Origin: Euryodendron excelsum
Lineage: Eukaryota; Streptophyta; Magnoliopsida; Ericales; Pentaphylacaceae
Direction: 5' to 3'
Length of the DNA stretch: 64,000 nt
NCBI GenBank assembly: GCA_033060915.1
Contig: CM065384.1
Span: 16,412,501-16,476,500, forward strand
Shown: positions 1 to 12,170 of the stretch, piece after piece
How positions within the stretch are numbered: position 1 is the stretch's first letter
How the letters are laid out: every line of letters begins with the position of its first letter
Position numbers and translations under genes: made by a program
Notes under the pieces: generated by a model
Databases searched by the model: none
What the model saw: the letters and a program-made list of their open reading frames with translations, nothing else
Told to the model about the DNA's origin: nothing

Positions 1-339
1 AAATATATATTTAAATAAAAATAATAGTTAAAATAATAATGGGTTAAATGATGCCCACTTACATACAATAACTCAAACCAAGTATTAAAAATAAGTACTT
101 CTAAGAAAAAATATGAAAAATAAGTAATTTTAAAAACATTCAAGATGACTTTTTTCCTCCCAATTTTAGTAATTATTATTCTAATGGCTATTGGTACTTT
201 TTTCCCGTCTTTCTTCCTTTTTTTTTTTTTTTGTTTTAGTATAAATTTTTTACTTATTGATTCTATTTTTTATCAAAAGACCACAAAAGATATGTTTACA
301 TTAAACAAATGGTTTTAAATCATGTGTAATTTGGACTTT
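1..339. other. AT-rich DNA without a gene
   Basis: Very AT-rich sequence with a long T run near 215-232. No coding frame, repeat unit or RNA gene can be supported. It lies outside the copia remnant that starts at 533 and may be old degraded element DNA. Confidence 0.6.
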
Positions 340-530
340 TTTGACTTGTTTTTTAAAAACCATCCGGTTCATCAGACGATTCACTGGTTTTTTAAAATAC
401 TAGCCGGTTCAACCTGGTTCAATTCGGTTTAATTGCATTTTCAGTAAATCAGTTGAATCAGAGCAGTTCAGGGCCCATTCTTGGTTCAACTGGTTGAACC
501 AGTGAGTCCGGTCTAGTTCTGAAAACTATG
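340..530. mobile_element. MITE-like insert with imperfect inverted ends
   Basis: About 190 bp rich in CCGGTTCAACC / GGTTGAACC words. The left part (CCGGTTCATC, then CACTGGTT) is mirrored by the right part (GGTTGAACCAGTGAGTCCGG), giving imperfect inverted termini. It abuts the reading frame of a copia RNase H remnant directly at 533, with the expected upstream pol sequence missing, so it probably inserted there or sits at a deletion edge. Similar GGTTCAACCGG-rich non-autonomous DNA elements are common in plants. Exact ends and target duplication are not resolved, so the class (hAT-like or other) is inference. Confidence 0.45.
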
Positions 531-532
531 AT

Positions 533-760
533 TGTGACAATACAAGTGCAATAAACATTTTAAAAAATTCAGTTCAACATTCTAGGACTAAGCATATTAA
601 TATCCGACACCACTTCATTAGAGAACTTGTATAGGATTTTGTTATCACACTTGAGCACAAAAATACTGAATACAAACTCGCAGATTTGTTCAGTAACCCC
701 CTTGATGTTCTTAGGTTTAAGTACCTTAGGAAATCTTTGGAGATATGTCTTCTTAAGTAG
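533..760 (+). pseudogene. Ty1/copia pol remnant: C-terminal RNase H
   Basis: About 75 codons in one frame carry the landmarks of the copia RNase H C-terminus: CDNTSAI, then [17 protein letters not shown], then LADLFSNPLDVLRFKYLR. In an active element this domain degrades the RNA strand during reverse transcription. There is one in-frame TAG inside the domain (near 632) and a stop at 758-760. Everything upstream (gag, protease, integrase, RT) is missing because the MITE-like insert and AT-rich DNA lie to the left. The downstream spacer and ORF suggest the SIRE/Maximus lineage. Non-functional fragment. Confidence 0.9.
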
Positions 761-2022
761 GATCAGTATTCTTTAAGTCTAGAAGTATACTTCCATCTCT
801 TCATTCTTAAAATTCTAGGCTTATTTTTTTTATATTTTATTTATGGATTTTTTTTCTTTCAAAAAATTTTAAAATTTTTCAAAAAAAAAAAAAATTTTTT
901 TTGATTATAGATCATGAAGTGTGTATGACTTGTAATGAGCCATTCTCCATGATGAGATTTATAAGTTGGCATCGTGATCTAGATTTAAATTTCATAACAT
1001 TTGCCCATAGAGTGAGTATGTTTGAAAAACATAAGTCTTGTGAACACCGAACTCACTTGGCGCGTTTGATTTGTATGAGACATGTATGTGATTCTTGTTA
1101 GTTTGCTCTATTTTTATGTTCTCTAAGATAGTTGCACGATAGATTGACCAATGTTCGTGTACCATACTTCTATCTATAACTCACTATCTTAACATGTGTG
1201 AAAGCACTATAGATGTATATCAAAATATGCACATTCTAGATAAAATTGTAAAAAAGACTACCATGTTTTAAGAATTGAGATTGCTCAAAAGAAAAGAATG
1301 AATCCTTGATCTATACAAAAAAAAAAAAAAAAAAGGCTCTTAAAAACGTTCTTAACTTGATCTTATTAAGGGGAAGTTTTCATACTTGAATTGCATAAGC
1401 ATGACTGGTCTATGTTCTAGTCGTGTAGTTATTTCGAGACTTTGAATAACCTCATTAACTTTGACCTCTGCTAGTGTTCATGTCATTCTATAGCTTTTGA
1501 GTTCACCGAAAATACCCACTTGACTATGTTGGTAAACTACAACTTTGTGCTTAAAGACGTTTAAAATTTCAATTTATTGAGTGTATTTAGTATTTTTACT
1601 CTTGATTAAATTATGCAGACAACTTCCTAACTGTCATACATTTCTATTTGATTTATTTTTAAACTTTTTTAGAATACTATTTTTCCAAAAAACGGTGTTC
1701 AATAGGGGTTTTTCGGAAAAAAGAGCTTGTCTGCATGCAAAAGCCTTGTTTTGAGCCTACTCTGTATCTGTGTTCGAATAGCTTGTCTTAGCGTTTGAAC
1801 GGCCCATTTGAGCTATAAAATTTGACCTTTGGGGTTCATTTTGCATGGCCCATCATTTTCCAAACCCTAGGGCTCTCAAATAACCTCACTTAGGGCTAAT
1901 GTTTGTCATTTTTCTAGGGTGTTTTTGGTCTCTTTTGTTCTAATCAAAGTGATTTACATCACTTTTGGGTCATTTTGACCGTTTGATTTTTTATTTTGAC
2001 CCTCTTTTCTTGTTCTTGCCCT
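761..2022 (+). other. Post-pol spacer of the copia remnant, no gene
   Basis: Non-coding stretch between the pol remnant and the downstream ORF remnant. It contains A/T homopolymers (about 840-900, 1315-1335). A 66-codon frame at 901-1101 has no recognisable domain and I do not call it a gene. Long spacers between pol and a second ORF are typical of SIRE/Maximus copia elements, so I read this as part of the same dead element. Confidence 0.5.
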
Positions 2023-2730
2023 ATGGCTAGGACTAAGACCTTGGCTATCCGTGATGAGGCATCTTATCTCATCGAATTGATTTGATTACTATGTTTAAGT
2101 CTTGTCCCATCCTTGTTGAGTGGTCTACTGATGTTCCCCTCATTCAACACCTATATTTATACACCTTCTTTGAAGATAGGGGTTGGACTCACCTATTTGA
2201 GGCTGAGGGCACTACATATCTCACCATTATTCTGGAGTTCTATGGTCATATTAGGAGCTTAGACCTCGTAAAGTGTACTTTGACACTATCTGAGGGGTTT
2301 CCTTCACCCTATCTTCTTCCTCATTTAAGGAGCATTTTCATCTACCTAGGGTTGACACTCCTTATCCCTACACCGCAGATACTACCCGGTCTATGTAGAT
2401 AGTCTCTGACCATCTTCAGACCCATAGGTTAGACTGGCTGATGGCCATGGTGCTTCATAGCTCTCTGTCAGAGCATTTTAGGTTTCTTAACTTATTCATA
2501 TCCTAGTCCATCGACCCTCACAATCACAAGACAGTTGTCTCATGATCATGATAGATTTCTATACGCTATTAACACCAGGGTACCCATTGACCTTCCTTCG
2601 GTCATGTTTGATTCCCAAGTTAGGGCTTACCACACTGCCTCTCCCACTGCCTTACTACCTTTTGGTGTCTTTCTCACTACATTCCTGCGGGCACAAGGTG
2701 TTTTTATTGCACTAACTGAGGCATGCCTGT
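2023..2730 (+). pseudogene. SIRE-type downstream ORF remnant (putative plant transposon protein domain)
   Basis: An ATG at 2023 opens MARTKTLAIRDEASYL and stops after 20 codons. The sense then continues in another frame at about 2082-2402 (GWTHLFEAEG, LEFYGHI) and, after several stops, at 2535-2730 (AINTRVPIDLPSVMF, then LPFGVFLTTFLRAQGV). The order 'W..F...EFY..I', '..I..R.PI.LP..', 'LP.G..LT..F...GV' matches what I know of the 'putative plant transposon protein' domain (Pfam Transposase_32 type) found in ORFs downstream of copia or gypsy pol. Frameshifts and stops show it is dead. LTR J at 2731 cuts it. Domain assignment is from memory of the family. Confidence 0.6.
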
Positions 2731-4598
2731 TGTCGCGCCTCGATTTTTCGTACTTGAGAAAATACAAGTGAGAAAAATACAGTACTCTCTTGTTAGAACT
2801 CATCCTCCTAGAAAGGTGAGTGTGACAAGGTTTGAATTGAAAATTAACTTGAATAAGAGCTTTTGGAAAAAATATGGAGTCACCACCTAACTTTGTTAAA
2901 GTGAGTTAGGTCACTTAAAACTAAGTGCAATCTGAAGAATAGACTTAGGGTTTTTGAAAAGATTTTGGTAAACTTCCTCAAGAGAGGATTTTTTTGGGAG
3001 AAAGCAGGTTGTTTGGCAACATTTGAAAAAATTTAAGTCCTTTTTCAAAAAATAACTCCGTTTTTGGTCTTTTAAAAACAGTGATTCTAGTTTCGGAGGT
3101 TGGTTACAATAGGGAAGATGCACTAGGCTATCAACCTATCCCGCCCTTGTGGTACCTACATGTCTATTCACCCTAGGTCCACTCATTTAGAATCTCCAAT
3201 TAACAAATGGTTTGATATGATGCATGCCATACAAGTGCTAGAAAAGAACTTGAAAAAAGATTTTGAAAAAGAGAATTGGAGTTTTGAAAAAGGTTGTGAT
3301 CGTACCTATGAGAGTTTCCTACATATCCCTTTGTTAAGAATCAGGTCAATCGTAGTTCAGACTCGGGGTCCAATTGAAAATAGACACTTTAAGGCCTTTG
3401 GAAAGTTTGACTCGAAAAGAGTTTCATTTGAACTTTGATTAGAAGGTTTTAAATTGAACTTTGATTTGAAATCGAACTTTGAAATTGACTTTGATTTGAA
3501 ATCGAACTTGGAATTAACTTTGATATGAAATTGAACTTGGACTTGATATGGAAAGATTGAGTTGAGCTTTGAAATTATCTTCACTTAGACTGGAGTTTGA
3601 AAACTATGTTGCTTTAGAGAAGAGTTGAGGCCTCCTAAATTAAAGTTAGGGTTGAACTATGGTTTAGACATCCTAGGACTTAGGTAACCTAGGATCGAAG
3701 TATGCAATTGAAATAGGAAGGTTTGATTTAGAAAGTTGGGTTTTAGGAAAGTTTGAATTATGAAAGTTTTATTTTAGGAAAGTTTCGAATTAGGAAAGTT
3801 TTCAAATTACAAAAATTTTGAATTAAGAAATTCCAAATTAGGAAAGTTTTGAATTACAAAAGTTTCCTTTTTAAGAAAGAGTTGATTTTTGGAAAAATTT
3901 GAATTTAGAAAGATCCATTTTAGGAAAGTCTTGATTTAAGAAAGATTTGAACTTAGAAAGATTTGAAATTTGAAAATAATATTTGAAAGTTTGAAATTAG
4001 GAAAGTTAAAATTTGGAAAGATTTGAAAAGTTGAATTTAGAATGTTGAGTTTGAAAAGGTTTGACCTAAGATTGGGGTAACTTGGGATTTGGCATCCTGA
4101 GTCGTAGGATTAATGCAAAGCACTTGAAAAGATTGATTTCAATTGAAAAAGAAAAGTTTTGTTTTTGGAAAGTTCTTGAAAAAGAAAGTTTTGGAATTTA
4201 AAAATATTGACATTAGGAAAGATTTGATTTCTATTTCCTAAAGTAAATGATTGGATTTTATTTTAAAAAATAGAGGGTTTGCTTTAGTTACCAAAATTAT
4301 AAGATTTGATTTGGTTTCTTATTTGGACAAGATTTGATTTGACTCAAAGTTGGAAATGTTGAGTTTTGAAAATCTTGGATTTAAAAATCTATGATTTTAT
4401 GTAAAAAAAAAAAAAAGGGTTTTGAAAATCTATGATTTAAGGTAAGTAGAAAGTCAGATTTTAAGAAAGGAATTAGGGTGTCCTAATTATAGATTCTAGG
4501 TTTTTTACTTGGACTTCAAGATAAAAAGTTTTTGGAAAGTAGATCTTTGAAAGAGTTTTTAGAAAGTAGATTTGCAAAACTATTTAGAAAGAGGTTTG

Positions 4599-6757
4599 TG
4601 TTGAGTGAAGGTTGATCCTTGTTGACTCAAGGTTAATTCCCATGTTGATTTTGATGATAACTAAACCTTGTGTTATTTTACTAATGAATCTACTTAGTGT
4701 GTAGATTAATAAAGTTCATAACTTACACTTAAGTTGAATCTTAAGTCTAATACAAGTGAAAGAGAATGCACAACAAGTTCAAGAAGCAAGCAATGAATTC
4801 AAAGAGCTATGCAATGAACCAAACAGAGGAATGATGCCTATCTCTACTTCAAACAAGTGTCTTACATTCGAAGAGATTGAAGGTGTTCAAATAATGCTTC
4901 TTTCAAGTATGCATAGTTTCAATGAAGATTGATTTGCAAGATAGACTGAAGACTTCATCAGTTGAGGAGGTGCAATGTTCAGTTAAAGATAAAGAATGGA
5001 GATGTTGTAAATGCTCAAGAGATGATTTCATCTAGTATACAAAGATCAATTTTAGATTATGTGATTGAAGTTGCTGAGAAGATGGCTCATAATAATTATC
5101 TGATCTCTATCTGAAATCCAAGTGAAGAATTATTCTAAGATGAAAAGGATCAATAAAGATTAGATGTATGAAGAGATTTCATCAGGTCTGCAATGGTCTC
5201 ACTGAAGTGATCTATAAAGAAGAAAGAAGAATTGTTATCAAAGAGAGAAAATCAAAATTGAAGCATTGTGAAGCTCTACAGAATTGAGGAAGCTTGGCAT
5301 CGAAGAAGATACTATACAATGAAAGAAGAAGCTTTGCAAATGAAGAAGAAAAGATCAACATTGATCAAATGAAGCACAAGATCAATATCCAATGATTGAT
5401 TCAATTCAAATTGAATAGAAGTTAACTCTGATGAGTTAAGAAGATTTGATTGATCATCATACCCCAAAAACATACTCCTTGAAGATCTTATACCTAGGCT
5501 AAGATGATCTGAATCATTGGAAGATAGAATATAGAATTCTAGGCAATGAGGGGACTCATGGAAATAAGGAGACGCCTCTTGATCACAGAAGCAAAAAAGC
5601 CTGAAGACAAATTGGACAATAAGGGGACTGATGGAAATAAAGTGTCGGCTCTTGAACACAGAAGCAAAAATCCTGGAAACCATATAGACAAAGAGTGGAC
5701 TCATTGTAATAAAGAGTCACCTCATGGAGACAGACGCAACGGCTTGAAGATGACATGATCAATGAGCGGACATATGAAGACGAAGAGTTGCCTCTTGGCA
5801 GCAGAAATAAAAGGCTTGAAGATAATATGATCAATGAGTGGACACATGAAGACGAAGAGTCGCCTCTTGGTAACAGAAGTAAAAGGCTTGAAGATTAAAC
5901 GATCAATGAGTGGACATATGATAATGAAGTGTCGCCTTATGACGGCAGAAGCCGAAGATGTGAAGACAGAATGAACAAAGAGTCACCTCATCGATTTAAA
6001 GAGCGGACTCATGAAGTCAGTGAACTATATCTAGTAAATGCAGAAGCGGAAAGTGTCGACTCCACAGATTTGGAGCCGACTCCTCTGATATAACGGCTAT
6101 TTTTCTAAACGTTATAACGGACTGGACTTGCATTAATGATACCCAACCACTTCTAACGGATGGAATCAATACAAGGGTATGTATACATCCTTTCAGCTGC
6201 ATTTATACAAGTGATTGAAGACAAAAACAAGATCAAATCTACTAATTCACTGATATACTTTGAATATTCTTCCAGTCTTCATATGTGAGCTTTGAATGTA
6301 AAATTTACTCTTGCTAGAAAGTGTTAGTCACTTGTATAGTTTCATACACTTGTAATTGAGAGTTTGAGAGTTCTCTTGTGAAAGCAAAACTCTTGTAAGT
6401 TTGAGTGGAGCTTGGACAAAACCACTTGGGGATTGAAGAGCTCGGTGAGGAGTTCTTTGTATAGTGAGCTGAGCACTTTGTTAATCAGTGGCCCATCTTG
6501 TAATAGGTGATTACATAGTGGAAGAAGACTTCAAGGAGGTCTTGGGGTGAGGACGTAGACCACGGTTTGTGGTTGAACCTCGGTAAATCTGTGTCTCTCT
6601 TCTATTGCTCTGTTTTCTTTGCTTCTACTGATAACATTGCATTGGACATAGATTAATCACTGCTATATTGTTTAGATTAATTTTAATTAATCTTAACTTG
6701 TATTAATCTTCAAGAAACCCAATTCACCCCCCTCTTGGGTTGCCTTTTGGACCAACA
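4599..6757 (+). mobile_element. Solo LTR of a SIRE/Maximus-like copia element
   Basis: 2159 bp with inverted ends TGTTG...CAACA, flanked by perfect 5-bp duplications GTTTG (4594-4598 and 6758-6762). Outside the duplications the flanks join into continuous LTR J sequence. Internal landmarks known from SIRE-type LTRs: TTGATTTTGATGATAAC near the 5' end, GGACGTAGACCACGG and GGTTGAACCTCGG near 6550-6590, and AATTCACCCCCCTCTTGGG before the 3' end. No PBS, internal region or second LTR is present, so it is a solo LTR left by LTR-LTR recombination. A 72-73-bp tandem repeat sits in its middle. Confidence 0.9.
5550..6010. repeat. 72-73-bp tandem repeat inside the copia LTR
   Basis: About six diverged copies of a unit built around 'GGACTCATGGAAATAAAGAG' and 'GCCTCTTG...CAGAAG...AAGGCTTGAAGA'. 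The motif GATCAATGAG recurs at 5757, 5829 and 5901 (72 bp); GGGGACT recurs at 5550 and 5623 (73 bp). Open frames on both strands here (5312-5834) are by-products of the repeat. Confidence 0.8.
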
Positions 6758-7701
6758 GTTTGAATATGGACTTTTGCAAGTCTCTTGAATATCTCACTTT
6801 TCTAAAACAATTCTAACCATGAAAAGTTTAGAACCATTCTAAGGTTGTGATTTTGACAACAACTAGGGTTTGAAATATAAACCATAATGATCAGATTGAA
6901 TGTAACACTTTTCTAAAATAACCCTAACCATGGAATGACTGGAATCATCTTAAGATTGTAGTTTTGATAAAAACAATTTAGGGTTTGAATCTAAAATTTG
7001 GACCTTGATGGTTACATTGAATATAACACTTTTCTAAAACAATCCTAACCATGGAATGACTAGAATCATCCTAGAAGTGTGATTTTGAAAGAAGGAGATT
7101 TTGAATGGAACTTTTGAAAGAAAACTTTCATGCAAATTTGAAAAAAACTTTAAATGCAATTGAATACAATGCATGAACATGATAACCACAACGCAATAGG
7201 GTTGTGAACACAAGGTTAGGCTTCATCATATAATCAAAGGGGCTAAACTCACATCGTCTTAGGTCAAACTTGAAGAAAGCCCCCAACACAGTGACTATCA
7301 ATAACTCTTCCTAGGCATGAACTGGGAGGTCCTTTGTTTCAAGCATGCAAGAAGAGGAGGTAGAAGTTGGGGATTAAAATAGAAGAGAACCCCAGTGGGT
7401 TAGGAGAGAGAAGAGAGAGGGGGATTATATAATCTAAATCGAGAGCCTACCTTGTCTTCTTTTTACTTTGATTGCTTTGTTTGTTTCACCTTGAGCGCTT
7501 TGAAGATGTGGCACTTGGTTTTCAATGGATGTTTAGAGGCTTGTATTCGAGTGTATAGGGTGTATAGAGGCTAGGGTTTGAGTGTTTGGAGAGTAGGGTT
7601 TGAGAAGACTTGAGAGAATTAGGGTTTTGAGGGAATTTGAGCTCTATTTTTAGAGAGGCAGCATTTCTAGACTGATTTTGTCGACCCTTTTTATATAGGG
7701 G

Positions 7702-10700
7702 TGTTGCGCCCAAATTTTTTGCACTCGAGGAATACTCACACAAGCGGGAAAAACATTGTACTCTCTCGTTAGAACTCACCCTCCTAGAAGAATAAGTGCA
7801 ACAAGGTTTGAATTGAAAATATATTTGAATAAAGGGCTTTTAGAAAAGATTTGGAGTCGCCACCTAACTTGATTAAGGTGAGTTGGGTCACCTAAAAACT
7901 AAGAATAATTCGAAGACTATGCTTAGGGTTTTTGGAAAAGGATTTTGAAAATATCACCTCAAGAGAGGGTTTTTAAGAAAAACAGGTTGTTTGGCAACCT
8001 TTGGAAAATATTTAGCTCTTTTTAGAAAATAACTCTTTTTGGTCTATGAAAACAGAAATCTATGGTCCGGAGGTTGGTTACGTATAGGGAAGACGCACTA
8101 AGCCATCACCCTATCCCGCCGTTGCGGTACCTACATGTCAATCTACCCTAGATTCACCTATGAGAGTCTTTAACTAACAACTGTTCAATCCTATCCACTT
8201 TAGAAAACAATGTTTAAAATCTATCATGATGCATGATGCAAGTGCAAGAAAAAGAAGTTGGAAAATAGATTTGTAAAGAAAATTGAAAAGAAATTGATTT
8301 GATTTGAAAGAGATTTGAAAAGATAGACTTGGAATTGGAAAGTTTTAGAAGTTGGAAATAGAGTTTTTGGAAATAGAAATTTGGAATTAGAAAAATGGAT
8401 TATGGAATTGAAAACTTGAAGAAGATTGTAGAATTGGAGATTTGAAAAAAGTTGTGGAAATAGAAACTTGAAAAAGGTTGTGGAATTTGAAATTTGAAAG
8501 AAGTTGTGACCGCACCCATGAGGGTTGCTTATGTATCCTTTTGGAGGAATCAGTTTAATCGTAGTTCGAACAAGAGTCTGATTGAAAATAGAAGAGTTGA
8601 TTTGGAAAAGAGTTAAAATTGGAATTTGGATTGGAATTGGAAGAGTAGGGAAATTTGGACTTTGATTGGAAGATTTGAAAAGATTAGTTTTGCAAGACTT
8701 GGTTTTAGGAAACCTAGACTTAGGAACCTAGAAAAGAAAGATTGGATTTGACTTGGAAAGATTTGAGAAAAGAATTGACTTGAATATTGGACTTGGAAGA
8801 TTAGGAAACTTGGAATTAGGAAAGATTCAAATTAGGAAAAGTTCAAATTAGGAAAGTTTCAATTTAGGAAAGTTTCGATTTGGAAAGTTTGGTTTTAGGA
8901 AAGTTTTCATTTTAAGAAAGTTTTCAAATTAGGAAAGATTTCAATTTAGGAAAGATGTCAATTTAGGAAAGTTTTAGGTTGAGGAAAGTTTTGAAATTGG
9001 AAAATTTCATTTTAAGAAAGGCTTTGAAATAGGAAAGTGTTGAATTTAGAAATGTTTTGAATTAGGAAAAGTTTAGTTTAAGAAAGGTTTAGAATTTTGG
9101 AAAGCTTCAACTTAAAAAAGTTTTGAATTTAGAAAGTTTTCAAAATTAGGAAAGTTTAAATTTGGAATGTTTTGAAATAGGGAAGTTTTGAAAATAAGAA
9201 AGTTTTGAGTTTAGATTTGGAAAGATTTAAAGCTTTAGGAGGGTTTAGAATTTAGAAAGTTTGAAAGTTTGAGTTTTAGAAAATTTTAAGATTAGGAAAG
9301 GTTTGAATTTAGGAAATATTGGAAAACCTAGATTTGGAGAGTTAAAATTTGGAAAAAGGATAGAATTAGGAAAATGTTGAATTAGGAAAGATGTGGAAGT
9401 TGAGTTTTCAAATTTAGGAAAGATTTTATGTTCAAGTTTTGGAAACTTAAGATTTAGGAAAGTAGAAGATTAGGAAGGATTTGAATTAGGAAAGATTTGG
9501 ACTAGGAAGGGTTAAGATTCCTATTTCCTAAAACAAGGGATTGGATTTTGTTTCTAAAAGAGAAGGTTTGATTTTGTTTCTAAAAACGGAGGATTAGATC
9601 TAGTTTCCTAAACGGGAAATTAGATTTGATCTCTTAGAGAGAAAATTAGATTTGGTTTCCTAAAGGGAAGATGGGATTTGGTTTCCTAAAGCGAAGATTA
9701 GATTTGGCATGGATTTAGAAAGATAGAGTTTTGGGAATTCTAGTTTTGGGAAGACTATAGTTTTGATGTAGAAAAGAGGTTTTGGAAATATATATGATTT
9801 TGATGTAGAAAACAAGAGGTTTTGGAAACCTAGGTTTTGAGGCCAAAATAAGGGATTAGAAATCATGTTTTTGGGAAGAAAAATTAAGGTTTCCTAAACG
9901 TGGGTTCTAGGACTTGACTTGGACTCTAAGGAAAGAGTTTTGGAAATTGGTTTTTTTAAAAAGAGGGATTTTTAAAAGGAAATTCTAGAGAGGAGTTTCT
10001 AGAAGGAAGATTTTGGAGAGAGTTTTTGAAAAGAAATCCTAGCAGAGAGTTTTTAGAAAGTGAATTTGAAAAGAGTTTTAGGAAGGAATTTTTTGGATAG
10101 TAAAACTTTGAGAGAGTTTTGGAAACAAAATTTTGGAAGAAGTTTTTAGGAAAGAGTTTTAGGAAAGCAAATTTTGAGGAGAGTGTTTTGGAAAGGAGTT
10201 AGAAAAGAGAAGTTTTGGAAAATAGATTTTTGGAAAGAGTTTTTAGAAAATAATTTTGGAAAGAAGAATTCTTAGAAAGCATATTGAAAAAGAGGATTTT
10301 AGAAAGAGAGACTTTGGAAAAGAGAGTTTTTCAGAGAGTATAAAAACGTCTTACTTTCCTAAAGTAATTCTAACCATAAGAAGGTTAGAATCACTTTAAG
10401 AAAGTGGTTTTGAAAACAACTAGGAGTTGAAAATATAGACCATATCGGTCTCTTTAAATGTAACACTTTCCTAAAGCAACCCTAACCATGGAAAAGCTAG
10501 AATCACCCTAGGATTGTGATTTTGAAAACAAGTTTTGAAAAGGAGATTTTGATGTAATTTTGAAAATAAGTTTAATGCAAGATTTGAAAACGAGTTTGAA
10601 AATGATTTTTGAAAGAATGCAAGATAATGATATGCACAATTCAAATTGGGGTCGTGAACATACAAGGTTAAGGCTTCACCACATAATTAAGAGGCCCGAA

Positions 10701-12170
10701 CCCACGTGGTCTTCGGTTAGACTAAAGGAAAGCCCCTGATACGGTGACCCTCCAATAGTCTAATCTTACACATGGACTGGGAGTCCTCTTGTTTCAAGCA
10801 TGCAAAGAAAGGGGGGGAAAGAGATAGGGGATTAAAATAGAGAAAACCCAAGTGGGTTAGGAGAGAGAAGAGAGAGGGGCAAGTGCAGAAATTTAAATGA
10901 GAAGCCTACCTTGTGTCTTCTTTATTTTACTTGATTTTGCGTGCCTTGCTTTCTTGCTTTTTCTTTGGGCTTCGCTTCAGTCTTTGAAAGCTTTGCCTTG
11001 GTCTTTAAATCTTCGTAGTTGCAGAACTCCAAGTCTTCAATGGAGGGTTGGAGGCTAGTGTATAAGTGTATAGGGGTGTGTATGAGTGTATATGAGGCTA
11101 GGATTTGTGTATGATGGCTAGGGTTTGGAAAACCTAAGAAAGCTAGGGTTTAGGAAATGTACGAGCTCTGTGTATCGAAAATTAGGGTTTTTAGATTGAG
11201 TTTGTGGACCTTTTTCACGCTGGAGGAGGCTCTGTATTTATAGACAAAGGAATGCAGTGACGCTTGTTGCAGTGGCGCTAGACATTTAGGAAATGTTTAA
11301 GGTCGGCAAGTAACGTGTCTTTAGAAGATTTGGGCGCCTGTACTAATGACTACCATGTAATTTTTAGCCTGACTTCACTAGGAGTGACTCCGGAAGGTCT
11401 GGGGATGAATTGAAGGGGTCGGGAATGACCCGGAGAGCTGGAAAGGGACAAGAACTCTTAGAATAATGTCTCGGGGACAAAGGACTTGAAAAATGATGAT
11501 GAGATTTGTTAGAAGGTTGACCGGGCCATTAAGGGTAAAATGATCAACCGGGCTGGAAAGCTGCCGGGACGGACTTGGAATGTCCCAAACGGACACTCGA
11601 GGTTTGGAAACATTATTTAGAATGTTTCCAAAGGTTACTGGTTTGATACCCAGAGCCGGTGCGATTGGTAAAGGCGACCGACCTGCCAAGGGTAAAATAG
11701 TCATTTTACATCGGGTTTGCTGGAATTGACTCAGAATGATCCGGAAAGATAAAGGAATGCCAGGAATACTATAAGGAGCATTCCCGAGAGTCTACCGGTT
11801 TGATACCCAGAGCCGGTGTGGTTAGAAAAGGAGATCGGCCAACTAGGGGCAAAACAGTCATTTCGCATCAGGTTTGCCGGAACTAACTTAGAATGATCCG
11901 AAAAGATAAAGAAAGGTTGAGAATACTATAGGAAGCATTCTTGAGAGGTTACCGGTTTGATACCCAGAGCTGGTGTGGTTCTCGGGGCGTTTGGATGCCT
12001 AGGAGCAAAATGATCATTTAGCTTCAAATGGGCCCTACGGGCCCAGGAAGTAACCGGTGAACTAAATTGGAGTTTAGAAGTCGTGTTAGAGTCCAAATAT
12101 GTGTGTGATGTGTGAAAATGAGCCCAGTTGGGCCGGAGATTGCCGAGCGGACAAAAATGGGGTGCTTACA
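7702..12170 (-). mobile_element. Tat-like solo LTR nested in LTR J
   Basis: 4469 bp, starts TGTTGCGCCCAAATTTTTTG and ends AAAAATGGGGTGCTTACA. Perfect 5-bp duplication AGGGG at 7697-7701 and 12171-12175. Right and left flanks belong to LTR J near its TATA region. Parts in genomic order (reverse of element sense): PBS-like decamer complement at 7853-7862; two-stem motif region 8510-8580; purine-rich AGGAAAGTTT repeats 8600-10330; gag-free leader-like segment 10330-11200; TATA at 11235-11242; 150-160-bp U3 repeats 11640-12000; terminus at 12170. It has none of the 81-bp units seen in 15810-20878. No internal region remains. Confidence 0.93.
11235..11242 (-). promoter_or_regulatory. LTR TATA box (minus strand)
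   Basis: TATTTATA, i.e. TATAAATA on the minus strand, inside solo LTR 7702-12170. It is followed in element sense by the conserved AGAGCCTCCTCCAGCGTG start of the transcribed part. Position and context match the TATA boxes of the other copies. Confidence 0.75.

Noticed and set aside
901..1101. 66-codon cysteine/histidine-containing frame
   Set aside because: Cys and His spacing does not fit a known finger; the frame lies in the copia post-pol spacer and starts from a non-ATG codon.
11378..11704. 108-codon minus-strand frame in the U3 of 7702-12170
   Set aside because: It is built from the 157-bp U3 repeats. The matching frame in LTR K (19398-19631) is shorter and differently interrupted, with no conserved protein.
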